Shown: positions 33,810 through 43,250, numbered from the stretch's first letter. The stretch: 64,000 bases of DNA from Bacillus pumilus (GCF_038738535.1 NZ_CP046128.1:1736001-1800000), one strand, 5' to 3'. The notes: generated by a model not told the origin, from the letters alone. Numbers and translations: made by a program.

Positions 33810-35219
33810 ATGTTAAATTCTGAATTTTTAAGTCAATTAAAAAAGATTGTCGGTGCGCCCTATGTACAAGACAGTAAAGCCGATCGGCTTGCCTACTCTT
33901 ATGATGCAACACCTAATTTTCAGCATATGCCAGATGTCATCGTAAGCCCGCGCGCGGCTGAGGACATCCAGCAAATTGTCCGGCTCTGCGCTTCATATAA
34001 GGTGCCGATCGTGCCAAGAGGATCAGGAACGAACCTTTGTGCAGGAACCTGTCCTACACAAGGCGGACTTGTGATGTTGTTTACAAGAATGAACCAATTA
34101 ATCGAAATAGACGAAGAAAACCTCACCGCAACGGTCCAGCCTGGTTTGATCACACAGGAACTTATTCGCCAAGTAGAGGCAAGAGGTCTCTTCTACCCAC
34201 CAGATCCAAGCTCGATGAAAATCTCCACGTTAGGCGGCAATATTAATGAAAATTCAGGTGGTCTCCGGGGGTTAAAATATGGCGTGACGAGAGATTATGT
34301 ACTTGGACTTGAAGTGGTGCTGCCAAACGGTGACATCATCAAAACGGGCGGCAAGCTCGCTAAGGACGTGGCCGGGTATGATATGACCCGTTTATTTGTT
34401 GGATCAGAAGGAACGCTCGGAATTGTCACAGAAGCCACGCTGAAGCTTTTGCCGCTTCCAGAAACCAAACAAACGATGCTTTGCTTATATGAAAGCCTAG
34501 AGGAAGCAGCCGCATCAGTTTCGGCGATTATTGCAGAGCGTATTATCCCCGCCACATTAGAATTTATGGATCAGCCGACACTGAAAGTCGTCGAAGACTT
34601 TGCCAAAATCGGCCTGCCGACTGACGTTCAAGCGGTGCTATTAATCGAACAGGACGGCAACCCTGAGGCTGTTTCCCGTGATATAGAGAACATCGCAAAG
34701 GTCTGTCAGCAGCACGGTGCAAAAGGAGTAAATATCGCACATTCTGAAGAAGAGGCAAGTGCCCTTTTAACAGCGAGACGAGCCGCTTTATCTGCCCTCG
34801 CCCGTTTAAGCCCCACAACGATTTTAGAAGATGCTACAGTCCCCCGGTCTGAAATTGCTAACATGGTGCGGGCGATCGAAGACATTGCGAGAGAGTACGA
34901 AGTGAAAATCTGTACATTTGGTCATGCAGGTGACGGGAATTTACACCCTACTTGTGCAACTGATGCAAGAGATGAAGAAGAAATGAAGCGGGTCGAAGAA
35001 GCCTTTCAGGCCATTTTTGAGAAAGCAGTCTCCCTTGGCGGCACCATTACGGGTGAACATGGCGTGGGTCTGATGAAAGCCCCCTATTTAGAGCTAAAGG
35101 TCAAAAAAGAAGGAATCGCTGCAATGAAAGCGATCAAACAAGCGCTAGATCCAGCAAATATTATGAATCCTGATAAGGTATTTGGAAAAGCAGCAAGAAA
35201 GCGGGTGGTGGTCTCATGA
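33810..35219 (+). CDS. glcD: Glycolate oxidase FAD-linked subunit GlcD
   Basis: A 469-residue FAD-binding protein of the PCMH/VAO family that oxidises glycolate (or lactate-like acids) to the keto acid. FAD-binding segments VPRGSGTNLCAGTCPTQGG and FVGSEGTLGIVTEATLKL are intact, and the C-terminal CTFGHAGDGNLHP and GEHGVG motifs complete the active site. The ATG at 33810 is nine bases from TAGGAG; an ATG at 33804 is too close to it. It overlaps glcF by four bases. It corresponds to B. subtilis YsfC. Confidence 0.93.
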   Translation: MLNSEFLSQLKKIVGAPYVQDSKADRLAYSYDATPNFQHMPDVIVSPRAAEDIQQIVRLCASYKVPIVPRGSGTNLCAGTCPTQGGLVMLFTRMNQLIEIDEENLTATVQPGLITQELIRQVEARGLFYPPDPSSMKISTLGGNINENSGGLRGLKYGVTRDYVLGLEVVLPNGDIIKTGGKLAKDVAGYDMTRLFVGSEGTLGIVTEATLKLLPLPETKQTMLCLYESLEEAAASVSAIIAERIIPATLEFMDQPTLKVVEDFAKIGLPTDVQAVLLIEQDGNPEAVSRDIENIAKVCQQHGAKGVNIAHSEEEASALLTARRAALSALARLSPTTILEDATVPRSEIANMVRAIEDIAREYEVKICTFGHAGDGNLHPTCATDARDEEEMKRVEEAFQAIFEKAVSLGGTITGEHGVGLMKAPYLELKVKKEGIAAMKAIKQALDPANIMNPDKVFGKAARKRVVVS

Positions 35220-36559
35220 ATTCCTCTAAACAATCAGAGATTCAGCAAAACTTTCAGCAGCAAATGGATGAAAAGGAGCTGCTCAACTGCATGCGCTGCG
35301 GCTTCTGCCTCCCTTCCTGCCCTACTTATATTGAATCCGGTCAACAAGAAACTCACTCTCCCCGCGGCCGGATTGCTTTAATGAAGGCGGTGAGAGACGG
35401 CGTGATTGAGCCCGATGAAGATGTCGAACATTCACTGAACCTTTGTCTTGGCTGCCGTGCATGTGAACCGGTCTGCCCTTCCGGCGTCAAATATGGACGT
35501 TTACTTGAGGATGCGAGAGACATCCTTCAGCAGCACAAAAAACAATCTCTTCCTGTCAAATTTGTGAGACGTGTTGTGTTTAAAGGACTCTTTCCTTCAC
35601 AAAGCCGAATGCGTCAAGCGGCTGGACTTCTGCGATTTTATCAAACCTCTGGTCTGCAAACGGCCGCCCGCAAGTCTGGCATGCTGAAGGTGCTTCCGCC
35701 GCATTTACAGCTGATGGAGCAGGCCCTTCCAAAGGTGCCGCGTCAACAAAAAAGCCGTGCGTTAGAATACAAAGCCATTGGCACGGCAAGAAAGCGTGTG
35801 GCCTTTTTTACTGGCTGTTTAATGGACACCGTTTTTTCCAGCACAAACGAAGCGACCATCCAGCTTTTGCAGCTGGCCGGCTGTGACGTTGTCATCCCTC
35901 CTGTTCAGACGTGCTGCGGTGCACTTCATGGCCATAGCGGAGAAAAGGAGCAAGCGAAACAGTTAGCAAGGCGGAATATTGAAGCATTTGAGGAGATAGA
36001 GGCAGATGCCATTGTTATGAATGCGGGCGGATGTGGTGCCTTTTTAAGTGATTACGATCATTTGCTTCAGGACGATCCGGCTTTTCAAAAACGAGGTGAA
36101 GCCTTCTCAAAGAAAATCACGGATATATCAGACATTCTCGTGGAGCTTAAGTTTCACCAGCTTACATCGCTTGCCGTGCCAGAGCAGATCATCACCTATC
36201 AAGACTCTTGTCACTTACGAAATGGAATGGGTGTAGAGCAAGCGCCAAGGGTGCTGATGAAGTCGATTCACGGGGTATCATTTAAAGAAATGAAGGATGC
36301 CGACCGCTGCTGCGGATCCGCCGGAATTTATAATATTTTGCAGCCAAAGATGTCGATGCAAATTTTAGATCATAAAATGACAGAAGCTAGTCAAACAGCT
36401 GCATCTGCTATTGTCACGTCCAATCCAGGCTGTCAGCTGCAAATGGCAGCGGGTATCAAACGTTCAGGACAATCACCCAGCATGCGTGCCGTCCATCTCG
36501 CAGATTTTTTATTAGAAGCCGTTCAATATGGAAAAAAAGCGTCCAGCTCATCAAGCTGA
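35216..36559 (+). CDS. glcF: Glycolate oxidase iron-sulfur subunit GlcF
   Basis: A 447-residue electron-transfer subunit. Two [4Fe-4S] motifs near the N-terminus (CMRCGFCLPSCP and CLGCRACEPVCPSG) are followed by two CCG domains (QTCCGALHGHSGE, DRCCGSAGIYN) typical of GlcF and heterodisulfide reductase-like proteins. It passes electrons from GlcD to the quinone pool. Its start overlaps the glcD stop. A separate GlcE subunit, present in E. coli, is absent, as in B. subtilis. It corresponds to YsfD. Confidence 0.93.
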   Translation: MNSSKQSEIQQNFQQQMDEKELLNCMRCGFCLPSCPTYIESGQQETHSPRGRIALMKAVRDGVIEPDEDVEHSLNLCLGCRACEPVCPSGVKYGRLLEDARDILQQHKKQSLPVKFVRRVVFKGLFPSQSRMRQAAGLLRFYQTSGLQTAARKSGMLKVLPPHLQLMEQALPKVPRQQKSRALEYKAIGTARKRVAFFTGCLMDTVFSSTNEATIQLLQLAGCDVVIPPVQTCCGALHGHSGEKEQAKQLARRNIEAFEEIEADAIVMNAGGCGAFLSDYDHLLQDDPAFQKRGEAFSKKITDISDILVELKFHQLTSLAVPEQIITYQDSCHLRNGMGVEQAPRVLMKSIHGVSFKEMKDADRCCGSAGIYNILQPKMSMQILDHKMTEASQTAASAIVTSNPGCQLQMAAGIKRSGQSPSMRAVHLADFLLEAVQYGKKASSSSS

Positions 36560-36570
36560 ACGCTTTTTTT
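36535..36570 (+). terminator. Terminator of glcDF
   Basis: The stem AAAAAGCGTCCAGCT / AGCTGAACGCTTTTT, with one mismatch, overlaps the last glcF codons and ends in a T run. Confidence 0.85.
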
Positions 36571-36572
36571 CA

Positions 36573-36603
36573 TGCATATCTTCAGACAATTAGTTGGATA
36601 ATA
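36573..36603 (+). promoter_or_regulatory. Sigma-G-like promoter of the germination operon
   Basis: TGCATA (36573-36578) and GATAATA (36597-36603) are separated by 18 bases. The B. subtilis sigma-G consensus is roughly TGHATR, 17-18 bases, CATWMTA, so the match misses only the first base of the -10. The position, 30 bases before the proposed start, fits forespore expression of a germination receptor. Confidence 0.55.
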
Positions 36604-36632
36604 GAGGCAAATCGCGGAAGGAGATGATTCAA

Positions 36633-38085
36633 GTGCTGAAGAAAAACAAACAACATCAAAAGGACCCAAATTCAGTATTTGAGGCATTGTCACGTTCCTC
36701 TGATTTTACAAACGAATTGTCACGAAGTGAAGGTTTTCTTTATCGAATCTCTTTTTTTCGTTCTTTAATTAATGGTCATCTACTCCATGAACAAATTTTG
36801 CCCTGCATGAAAGAGTTGCACCTCACCCCCACTCTTGAGGAGCTGAAAGAACGAATCCCCATTGAACAGTCTGTCATCACAACCGATCTTCAAAAAGTGG
36901 AAAAAGCCCTTCACCTAGGTAACTTGGCCATTCGGCTCGAAACGGACTGGGGCAAAGCGCTTCTGATACCGATTGAAGAAAAGAAAGGCAGACAAGTAGG
37001 ACCGCCTGATATTGAATTTGGCATTATCAGTGCACAGGAAGCATTTGTGGAGGTTTTGGATACCAATTTAAATTTGGTCAGACGGCGGCTGCCAACACCG
37101 AACCTGAAAGTGGCGGAAAAGACGGTTGGCACGCTATCTCAAACAAAAGTAGCGGTGTTATATATAGAAGAAATCGCCAACCCGCAAAACATCGAAACTG
37201 TTCTGCAGCGAATTGAGGACATTGATTATGATCAGATTTTAGATGCGAATTACCTCTCTCAAATGCTTAATGATGTATCCAATACCATCTTTCCCTTCAG
37301 GTTTATCGGAAGGGAAAATTGCCATATTAGTGGATGGATCGCCTCATGTCTTGCTTGCTCCGACTATTTTACTTGAGTATTTTTCCACTATGGAAGACTA
37401 CAATATGTCGTGGATTGCGGCTTCTTGCTTTAGACTGTTACGCATATTTGCAGTGATATTCTCCATTTTTGCGACACCTTTATATGTAGCCGTTTTAACC
37501 TTTCATTATGAGCTGATCCCAAAGGATTTATTAGAAACCATTGTGTCCTCGCGCTATCTTGTTCCATTTCCTCCGATCATTGAGGCCCTATTTTTAGAGA
37601 TTTCGATTGAATTACTAAGAGAAGCAGGATCGAGGCTTCCAGCTAAAGTCGGACAGACACTCGGGATTGTTGGAGGGATTGTCATTGGACAGGCTGCTGT
37701 GGCAGCAGGCTTAACAAGTAATATTTTGCTCATTATTGTTGCCCTTTCTGCTCTTGCCTCATTTGTCACCCCTATTTACAAAATGGGCAATGCCATTCGC
37801 CTGCTGAGATTTCCATTTCTACTTGCAGCACAGATTTGGGGCGCATTAGGTATTGCTGTGATGGGATCTTTCCTTCTCACCCATTTAATGAAATTAACGT
37901 CTATTGGGCGTCCTTATCTAGAGCCTATTTTTCCGCTGCGTCTGACTGATTTAAAGGGCAGTTTGATTCGTCCTCAGCTCCGTTTTTTGAATAAAAGACC
38001 GGAAAATTTACGTCCGCAAAATGAAACCATTCACCGGCAAAAGCCGAAGCAAGGCCGTAAGGGGAAAAATGATTTTTATGAATAA
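36633..38085 (+). pseudogene. Spore germination receptor A subunit (GerA/GerKA family), frameshifted
   Basis: Two overlapping frames together encode a GerXA-type subunit. The first (to 37376) carries the soluble N-terminal domain, and the second (in frame from 37243 to 38085) carries EGKIAILVDGSPHVLLAP and the membrane domain with VGGIVIGQAAVAAG. The switch must occur at about 37288-37300. The usual segment between the FP and EGK motifs (normally including TERPD) also appears to be missing, so this looks like a small out-of-frame deletion, not one missed base. Start: GTG at 36633, behind GAAGGAG. Unless the assembly is wrong, the full-length subunit is not made. The B and C subunit genes downstream are intact. 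Confidence 0.8.
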
Positions 38086-38097
38086 GGAAGTGAAAGC

Positions 38098-39198
38098 ATG
38101 AGTTCTTCTTCTGTGATAGAGAAATTTCAAGTTTCCCCTTTTTTTGTGTTTTTTCTCATTAATGCCAATCAAGTAGGTGTCGGCATTTTAAACTTTCAAA
38201 CAAACCTTGTTCGTTCTATGAATAATGATGGATGGATCGCCATTCTTATTTCTGGCATCAGCGTCAATGTAATGATCTTTCTGATGTACTTGATGTTTAA
38301 AAAGGCACCTTCGGATGAATTTGGTGATATCACGCAATATGTATTTGGCAAGTGGATAGGGCAATTATTCAACATTCTCTATATCTTATATTTTGCTTCT
38401 TTGTCATTGACGGTTCTCATCCATTATATGGATGTGATCCATGTATGGCTGTTTAAAGAGATTCCTGGTCTATTGTTTGCGTCTGTACTGCTGCTGCTTG
38501 TGTATTACATTCATACCGGCGGCTTTAGAACCATTGCTGGATGGTCATTTTTTAGCATTGTACTGACGTATTGGATGACGTTTATTTGCTTTTATGCCAT
38601 GAAATATAGTCATATTCGCTTCATGTTCCCGATGTTTGATCATACATTTTCGCAGCTGTTGATGGGATTGAAAGATGCCTCTTTATCCATGTTTGGTTTT
38701 GGCACGCTGCTTGTCTATTATCCCTTTATTAAACAAGCACAGACGTCTCAAAAATTTGCTCATATGGGGGCATTATTTACGACATGCTTAAATTTACTCG
38801 TCTTTCTTGTCTCCATTGCGTATTACTCAAGTGCTCAGCTCAAATTAACAAAATGGCCGACGTTAACGTTAACAAGCATTGTGAAGCTTCCGTTTATCCA
38901 GCGCTTTGACTTTATTGAAGTGTCCCTTTGGCTGTTTTTGATTATTCCAAATATCGCGATTCCATTATGGGCTGCGAGCCGAATGGCGAAACAAGTATTT
39001 CATACGAGTCAGCGCGTCACTTTAATCTGTCTCAGCATCCTCATTTTGGTCATGTTTTCGTTTTTTGCCGGGGCAACCTCTTTTGAAGCCTTTAATCAAT
39101 GGGTGGAGTATAGCGGATACATTCTTATGTATGGATTGATTGTCTGTATGGTCATTGGACTGATGCTGAAAAAAAGGTGGGTGAAAAAACGAGCATGA
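38098..39198 (+). CDS. Spore germination receptor B subunit (GerB family permease)
   Basis: A 366-residue integral membrane protein with about ten hydrophobic segments, in the endospore germination permease family (APC-like fold). The N-terminus, with ISPFFVFFLINANQVGVGIL-like organisation, and the mid-protein GGFRTIAGWSFF are typical of GerXB subunits, which bind the germinant. It starts 12 bases after the A subunit frame and overlaps the C subunit start by four bases. Its partner A subunit is broken in this sequence, so receptor function is doubtful. Confidence 0.88.
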   Translation: MSSSSVIEKFQVSPFFVFFLINANQVGVGILNFQTNLVRSMNNDGWIAILISGISVNVMIFLMYLMFKKAPSDEFGDITQYVFGKWIGQLFNILYILYFASLSLTVLIHYMDVIHVWLFKEIPGLLFASVLLLLVYYIHTGGFRTIAGWSFFSIVLTYWMTFICFYAMKYSHIRFMFPMFDHTFSQLLMGLKDASLSMFGFGTLLVYYPFIKQAQTSQKFAHMGALFTTCLNLLVFLVSIAYYSSAQLKLTKWPTLTLTSIVKLPFIQRFDFIEVSLWLFLIIPNIAIPLWAASRMAKQVFHTSQRVTLICLSILILVMFSFFAGATSFEAFNQWVEYSGYILMYGLIVCMVIGLMLKKRWVKKRA

Positions 39199-40295
39199 AA
39201 CGTTATATACTCATGGGTCTCATGTTGTTTAGCCTTTTGTTAACTAGCTGTGCACAGCCTCGCCTTTTAGATGAATTAAATATCTCTCAGGCGGCAGGAT
39301 TTGATTTAGTGGAAGATGGAGAAATGAAGGGTTTCTTTGTCTTTCCTGTCTTTAAAAGTGAGGATCAAGGAAGTTATCAAATATTAAGCGCAAGGTCAAA
39401 CACTATTAGTAATATTCAGTTTCTCGTGTCAGAAAAATCACCTTTTCCAGTGGTCATGGGCCAGGTACTCGTTATTTTAGTCAGTGAAAAGTTAGCAAAA
39501 GAAGTCGGCATGATCGATTTAATGAATTACATTTATCGTGATCCTATCATTGGTTCACGCCAAGTGTTTGCGATTGTAGGCGGAGAGGTTGAAGAGTTAT
39601 TATACACAAAAATGAATCAAACGAACTTGAATATTGGCGTGTATCTCTCTGATCTGTTAGCCCAAAATATGCGAAATGGCAATGAACCTGTGACCAATCA
39701 GCATATTTTTATGAATCAGATGCTGGCAAAAGGGGTAGATGCTTACCTCCCTTACATCAAAAAAACAAGCAATGCCATCAAGGTCTCGGGCGTCGCTCTG
39801 TTTGATCAAGAAAAAATGGTGGGTCATATCCCAGGAGAAGAAACGTTCGCATTTAAAGCCATGATTGAAAATCATAAAAACGGCATCTACGAGTTTCAAT
39901 TGGATGATCAAGCAAAGACCCATGTCGTCATTGAAAATATCAAATCACATGTGTCTTACCAGATCAAACCAACGAAAAACCTAACAAAAAAGCCTCATAT
40001 CACGATTGATATCAAGCTGAAAGGTGAATTAAAAGAATTCATGAAGTCCAAAAAAATTGATAAACCGAATATATTAGACCATGTCGAAAAAAAAGTTGAA
40101 AAACGTGTCTCTCAGCAAGGACAAGACCTTGTTCAGTCTTTTAAAAAACAAAACATAGATCCGCTTGGGCTGGGTTTGAGGTATAGATCAAAAGACAAAG
40201 CAATGACACCAGAAAAATGGCAGGAGATCTATCCTGATGCGGATGTACAAATTAAATGCCATATGAAAATTGTTCAAACCGGTGTCAGTCAATAA
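39195..40295 (+). CDS. Spore germination receptor C subunit (Ger(x)C lipoprotein)
   Basis: A 366-residue lipoprotein. The signal peptide ends in the lipobox LLTSC, followed by the GerC signature LLDELNISQAAGFDL. The C-terminal domain contains GLGLRYRSKDKAMTPEKWQEIYPD, shortened in other members but complete here. It would sit on the outer face of the spore inner membrane with the A and B subunits. The ATG at 39195 overlaps the B subunit stop; the upstream start at 39177 lies inside gerB and would precede the signal peptide. There is no obvious terminator before the convergent remnant at 40308. Confidence 0.88.
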   Translation: MKRYILMGLMLFSLLLTSCAQPRLLDELNISQAAGFDLVEDGEMKGFFVFPVFKSEDQGSYQILSARSNTISNIQFLVSEKSPFPVVMGQVLVILVSEKLAKEVGMIDLMNYIYRDPIIGSRQVFAIVGGEVEELLYTKMNQTNLNIGVYLSDLLAQNMRNGNEPVTNQHIFMNQMLAKGVDAYLPYIKKTSNAIKVSGVALFDQEKMVGHIPGEETFAFKAMIENHKNGIYEFQLDDQAKTHVVIENIKSHVSYQIKPTKNLTKKPHITIDIKLKGELKEFMKSKKIDKPNILDHVEKKVEKRVSQQGQDLVQSFKKQNIDPLGLGLRYRSKDKAMTPEKWQEIYPDADVQIKCHMKIVQTGVSQ

Positions 40296-40307
40296 ATGAG
40301 TGAAAAA

Positions 40308-41107
40308 TTATTCGAAAATGTCTTCTTTGTTATTCATTATTTTAGACACTTTCATTTTGGCTCGTGGAACGCGATCTTTTTGAAGATAGTCATTTAAAGT
40401 GTTCTCTACTACATTTTTATCTGTTCTAAGGATTTTAGGTGAACATTGTTCCACAAGAACTGGTCTATTCCCTTTAGCGCAGTTTGCCATTCTATCCAGT
40501 GCAATTAAGCTGAAATGTCTTCCTTTGTCGAGCCATGTTTTCATTCTATCCCAGGCTGGACAGCTTACGGCTGCCAGCCTTCCCCAATGATCGTGAAAAT
40601 GAGTGCAGGCTGATTAGGCTGATAAAAGCAGCTGTCGGCAATTCTTTTTCACCGATCGATTTCAATTTCTCTATCACATGTTGTAAACCCTCATCTTCTG
40701 GCAAGCTGCTGGCTGCTGCCCAGGAAAGTGGATAAAGAAATTCTTCGACGGCCTGATCCAAAAGTTCCCTTACCCACCCAGCGGCAGATGTACCTAAAAC
40801 ATCAGCCGCGTTTTCTATCATTCGTGATTTCACTTCGACATGCTGAGTTTCATCAAACAGACTTTGAACAGAGTCTAAGATCTTTTTCTCATCGTGCCTG
40901 TTTCAGCGCATCGATGACATCACCCTCAAGAAACCACCTAGTGATTGAAAAGTCTAATAAAGACGCCAAATCTTGCCGAACGTCTTGTAATGTGGGTGCT
41001 TTATCTTCTTTAGTGACGATGACATCATCCTCTGATTGGAAAGCCTGTCCGTCCTCTCCATAAAAGTCATCGTGCAGTAAAAATTGTTTCATTTGAAAAG
41101 ATGACAA
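40308..41107 (-). pseudogene. Unknown gene of about 265 codons broken by two frameshifts
   Basis: Three consecutive minus-strand frames join into one plausible protein. Frame one (41107 to about 40892) ends DVIDALKQAR. Frame two continues at once with HDEKKILDSVQSLFDE down to about 40600. Frame three resumes with HDHWGRLAAVSCPAWDRM and runs to 40308. Each junction needs a one-base change. The joined protein is soluble, acidic at the N-terminus and helical; I do not recognise its family. The gene begins 5 bases after the excisionase-like gene, so the two were an operon. Confidence 0.65.
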
Positions 41108-41111
41108 TACT

Positions 41112-41342
41112 CTAATCTTCGTCCTTTACATCTGGATCTTCAGGAATCGGTTCATTTAAAATCTCTTGGACGAGCTCTTTGTATTGTTCAAGCTGCTTCA
41201 TATGCGTTTGAAACTGTCCTTGATAAATCAGATAGGATTCGCCGTCAAATACATAGCGGATCTTTTTTTGCTGGATTAATTTCTCAATATACGCTTCAGC
41301 TACTTCTAAGTATTCAGCTGTTTCTGCGATTGTTAAATACAT
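41112..41342 (-). CDS. Excisionase-type small DNA-binding protein
   Basis: A 76-residue protein whose N-terminal half (MYLTIAETAEYLEVAEAYIEKL) is a MerR/excisionase-like winged helix, and whose tail is acidic. The ATG at 41342 has GGGTGGTG upstream; a start at 41375 is possible. No integrase or phage gene is nearby, so a housekeeping regulatory role is likelier than excision. It is co-directional with and adjacent to the broken gene at 40308-41107. Confidence 0.65.
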   Translation of the reverse strand: MYLTIAETAEYLEVAEAYIEKLIQQKKIRYVFDGESYLIYQGQFQTHMKQLEQYKELVQEILNEPIPEDPDVKDED

Positions 41343-41511
41343 GTTTGTGCACCACCCGTTCGTTTCATCTAACAAATTATATCATGATCTGTTGAAAAAA
41401 ACGGATGCAGCCTATTCCTATTTTCTTTACTGATTTGACCACTGACATCATGATAGTTCTTCACATAACAAGTGTTCAGCAAGTAGATCGTCTAGGTACA
41501 AGCAAATATGG

Positions 41512-41699
41512 TATGATAAAGTTTGCTAGACGAGAGTTTATCGTCACAGACTTGGTGGAAAAGCCAGGCATTCATGAGGCGTCTTTCGGTTTAGCCGTGA
41601 GAGGTAAGCGGAAAGCATACTCATGAGAAAAGCAAAACAAGCATAGGCTTTTATAAGGATGCTTGAAGAAAATTCGTATTTAAAGGCAGAGTGAAATGA
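41512..41699 (+). promoter_or_regulatory. Promoter and structured 5' leader of the DedA-family gene
   Basis: TATGAT at 41512-41517 (with TGG upstream) is a likely -10, giving a leader of about 175 bases. Within it are hairpins at 41529-41545 (GACGA/TCGTC), 41551-41568 (CTTGG/CCAGG) and 41638-41665 (CAAGCAT/ATGCTTG). A long-range pairing, CATGAG with CTCATG, is possible between 41573 and 41625. AAAAGC (41628-41633) can also pair with GCTTTT (41647-41652), interleaved with the last hairpin. It matches no riboswitch class I can recognise. Confidence 0.45.
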
Positions 41700-42302
41700 A
41701 TGGGAACCTTGTTCAATGAAATTTTAACCTGGCTGACAAGCCTTGGTTATGTAGGTGTAGCACTAGGTCTGATGATTGAAATCATTCCGAGCGAAATTGT
41801 TCTTGCTTATGGCGGATATATGGTGTCAACAGGAACAATCGGTTTTGTTGGAGCTGTTATCGCTGGCGTCATCGGAGGTACGCTCGCACAGTGTTTTATA
41901 TACTGGATCGGCCTTTATGGCGGAAGACCTTTTTTAACAAAGTACGGAAAATACTTATTCATCCATGAACACCATATCGCAACTGCAGAGCGCTGGTTTG
42001 ACCGATATGGAACCGGTGTGGTGTTTACAGCGCGCTTTATTCCTGTTGTCCGCCACGCCATCTCCATTCCAGCAGGTATTGCCAAAATGCCTTTTTTGAA
42101 ATTTGTCCTCTTGACAGGATTAGCTGCCATCCCTTGGTCGATCTTATTTATCTATCTCGGTATGCAGCTTGGGACAAAGTGGGATCACATTCAAAGTGTT
42201 GCTCACGCTTATACAACCCCTATTATGGCCATTGCGATCGTCCTGATCGTTCTCTATTTTGTCCTCAAAAAAATTCGTACGAACCGAAAACGGACAATCT
42301 AA
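41700..42302 (+). CDS. DedA family membrane protein (YngC/UptA-like)
   Basis: A 200-residue membrane protein of the DedA/SNARE-associated family. Hallmarks are the acidic EIIPSEIVLAYGGY re-entrant segment and the arginine motif FTARFIPVVRHAISIPAG. Members of this family transport undecaprenyl phosphate or other lipids across the membrane; B. subtilis YngC (UptA), of nearly the same length, recycles undecaprenyl phosphate. Assignment to that orthologue is inference. The ribosome binding site is weak (AAAGGCAGAG). A structured leader precedes it and a strong terminator follows. Confidence 0.82.
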   Translation: MGTLFNEILTWLTSLGYVGVALGLMIEIIPSEIVLAYGGYMVSTGTIGFVGAVIAGVIGGTLAQCFIYWIGLYGGRPFLTKYGKYLFIHEHHIATAERWFDRYGTGVVFTARFIPVVRHAISIPAGIAKMPFLKFVLLTGLAAIPWSILFIYLGMQLGTKWDHIQSVAHAYTTPIMAIAIVLIVLYFVLKKIRTNRKRTI

Positions 42303-42341
42303 TGAAAAACGCCTTCCACTGATCGGGTGAAAGGCGTTTTT
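42303..42341. terminator. Bidirectional terminator
   Basis: The stem AAAAACGCCTT / AAGGCGTTTTT, extended by a CAC/GTG pair, lies between the convergent DedA and HemD-like genes. Confidence 0.88.
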
Positions 42342-42342
42342 T

Positions 42343-43164
42343 CTATGAATGTGATGATTGTTTTTTCATATATTGGGATAATTCCATAATCATTGCACCC
42401 ATTCTCTCAAGTGACGGAGCTAGAATTCTGTCTATTCCCTCTTCTTTTAAAGCTTCAGCTGTGACTTTTCCGACGGCCACTGCCAGTACGTGCTGCTCGA
42501 ATAGCTCTTGGAGTTCTTGTTTTCTGCCCCATTTTGCCGCTAATGTGAAAAAGGCGTGAACCTGAACAGCGGTTGTAAAACAGACGGCATGGACTTTTTC
42601 ATCTTTCATTTCTTGAAGCAATGTTTCTGCGGCCTCTGGTTCAGGAGGTGTGTGCTGATAAGGTAAAAGCGGCAAAACATCAGCCCCTTTGTCATGTAAA
42701 AACTGGATGAGAGCCGGAGCGTTTTCCCCGTGAAGCTGCACCATGACGCGTTTGCCATGAAACTCCTTGTCTTCAAGCTTTGAGATCAGATTACGCACCG
42801 TTCCATCTTCATCAGATACGTCTGGCTGAATTCCGCGTTTTTTGAGTGCCGCAAAGGTTTTATACCCTCTTGAAGCAATATGCGCATTTGATAGAATGTG
42901 CATAAATGCTTCCCCCAGATGAAGCTCTTCTGCACTCTCAATCAATGTTTCTGTCCCGATGCCTGTTGTGAAAATCACCCAATCCGCACCTTGCTTCACA
43001 AAGGTTTCAATGTCTGGCTTTAACTCCTCTTTGGCTAAAAATACGGTTCCTTGAAGAGAACGAATAACGGCTTGTCCCCCTTGCTTTTCGACAAGTGTAC
43101 ACATTTCTTCTGTTTTTCTCGTTCCACAAATGGCAATCGTTTTTCCAGCTAAGCCTTTACTCAA
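42343..43164 (-). CDS. Uroporphyrinogen-III synthase-like protein (HEM4 domain)
   Basis: A 273-residue protein with the two-lobed HEM4 fold. N-terminal KTIAICGTRKTEEM, central DWVIFTTGIGTETLI and C-terminal HAVCFTTAVQVHAFF and VAVGKVTAEALKEEGI match uroporphyrinogen-III synthases, which close and invert hydroxymethylbilane. It lies outside any hem operon, so it is probably a second, accessory copy or a paralogue with another role. It stands alone, convergent with the DedA gene. No ribosome binding site conflict is seen at the start at 43164. Confidence 0.8.
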   Translation of the reverse strand: MSKGLAGKTIAICGTRKTEEMCTLVEKQGGQAVIRSLQGTVFLAKEELKPDIETFVKQGADWVIFTTGIGTETLIESAEELHLGEAFMHILSNAHIASRGYKTFAALKKRGIQPDVSDEDGTVRNLISKLEDKEFHGKRVMVQLHGENAPALIQFLHDKGADVLPLLPYQHTPPEPEAAETLLQEMKDEKVHAVCFTTAVQVHAFFTLAAKWGRKQELQELFEQHVLAVAVGKVTAEALKEEGIDRILAPSLERMGAMIMELSQYMKKQSSHS

Positions 43165-43250
43165 TTTTATCCCTCTTTTTCTATCACATTTGATATGTAT
43201 TAAATATAGATTTATTTGGAAGACGATGCAAGTGTCTACTAAAAAAGAGC

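Noticed and set aside
41112..41342. Phage excisionase marking a mobile element
   Set aside because: No integrase, attachment repeats or phage genes are nearby; the domain is common in chromosomal regulators.
41405..41626. Plus-strand open frame of 73 codons upstream of the DedA gene
   Set aside because: It runs through the predicted promoter and structured leader and has no ribosome binding site.
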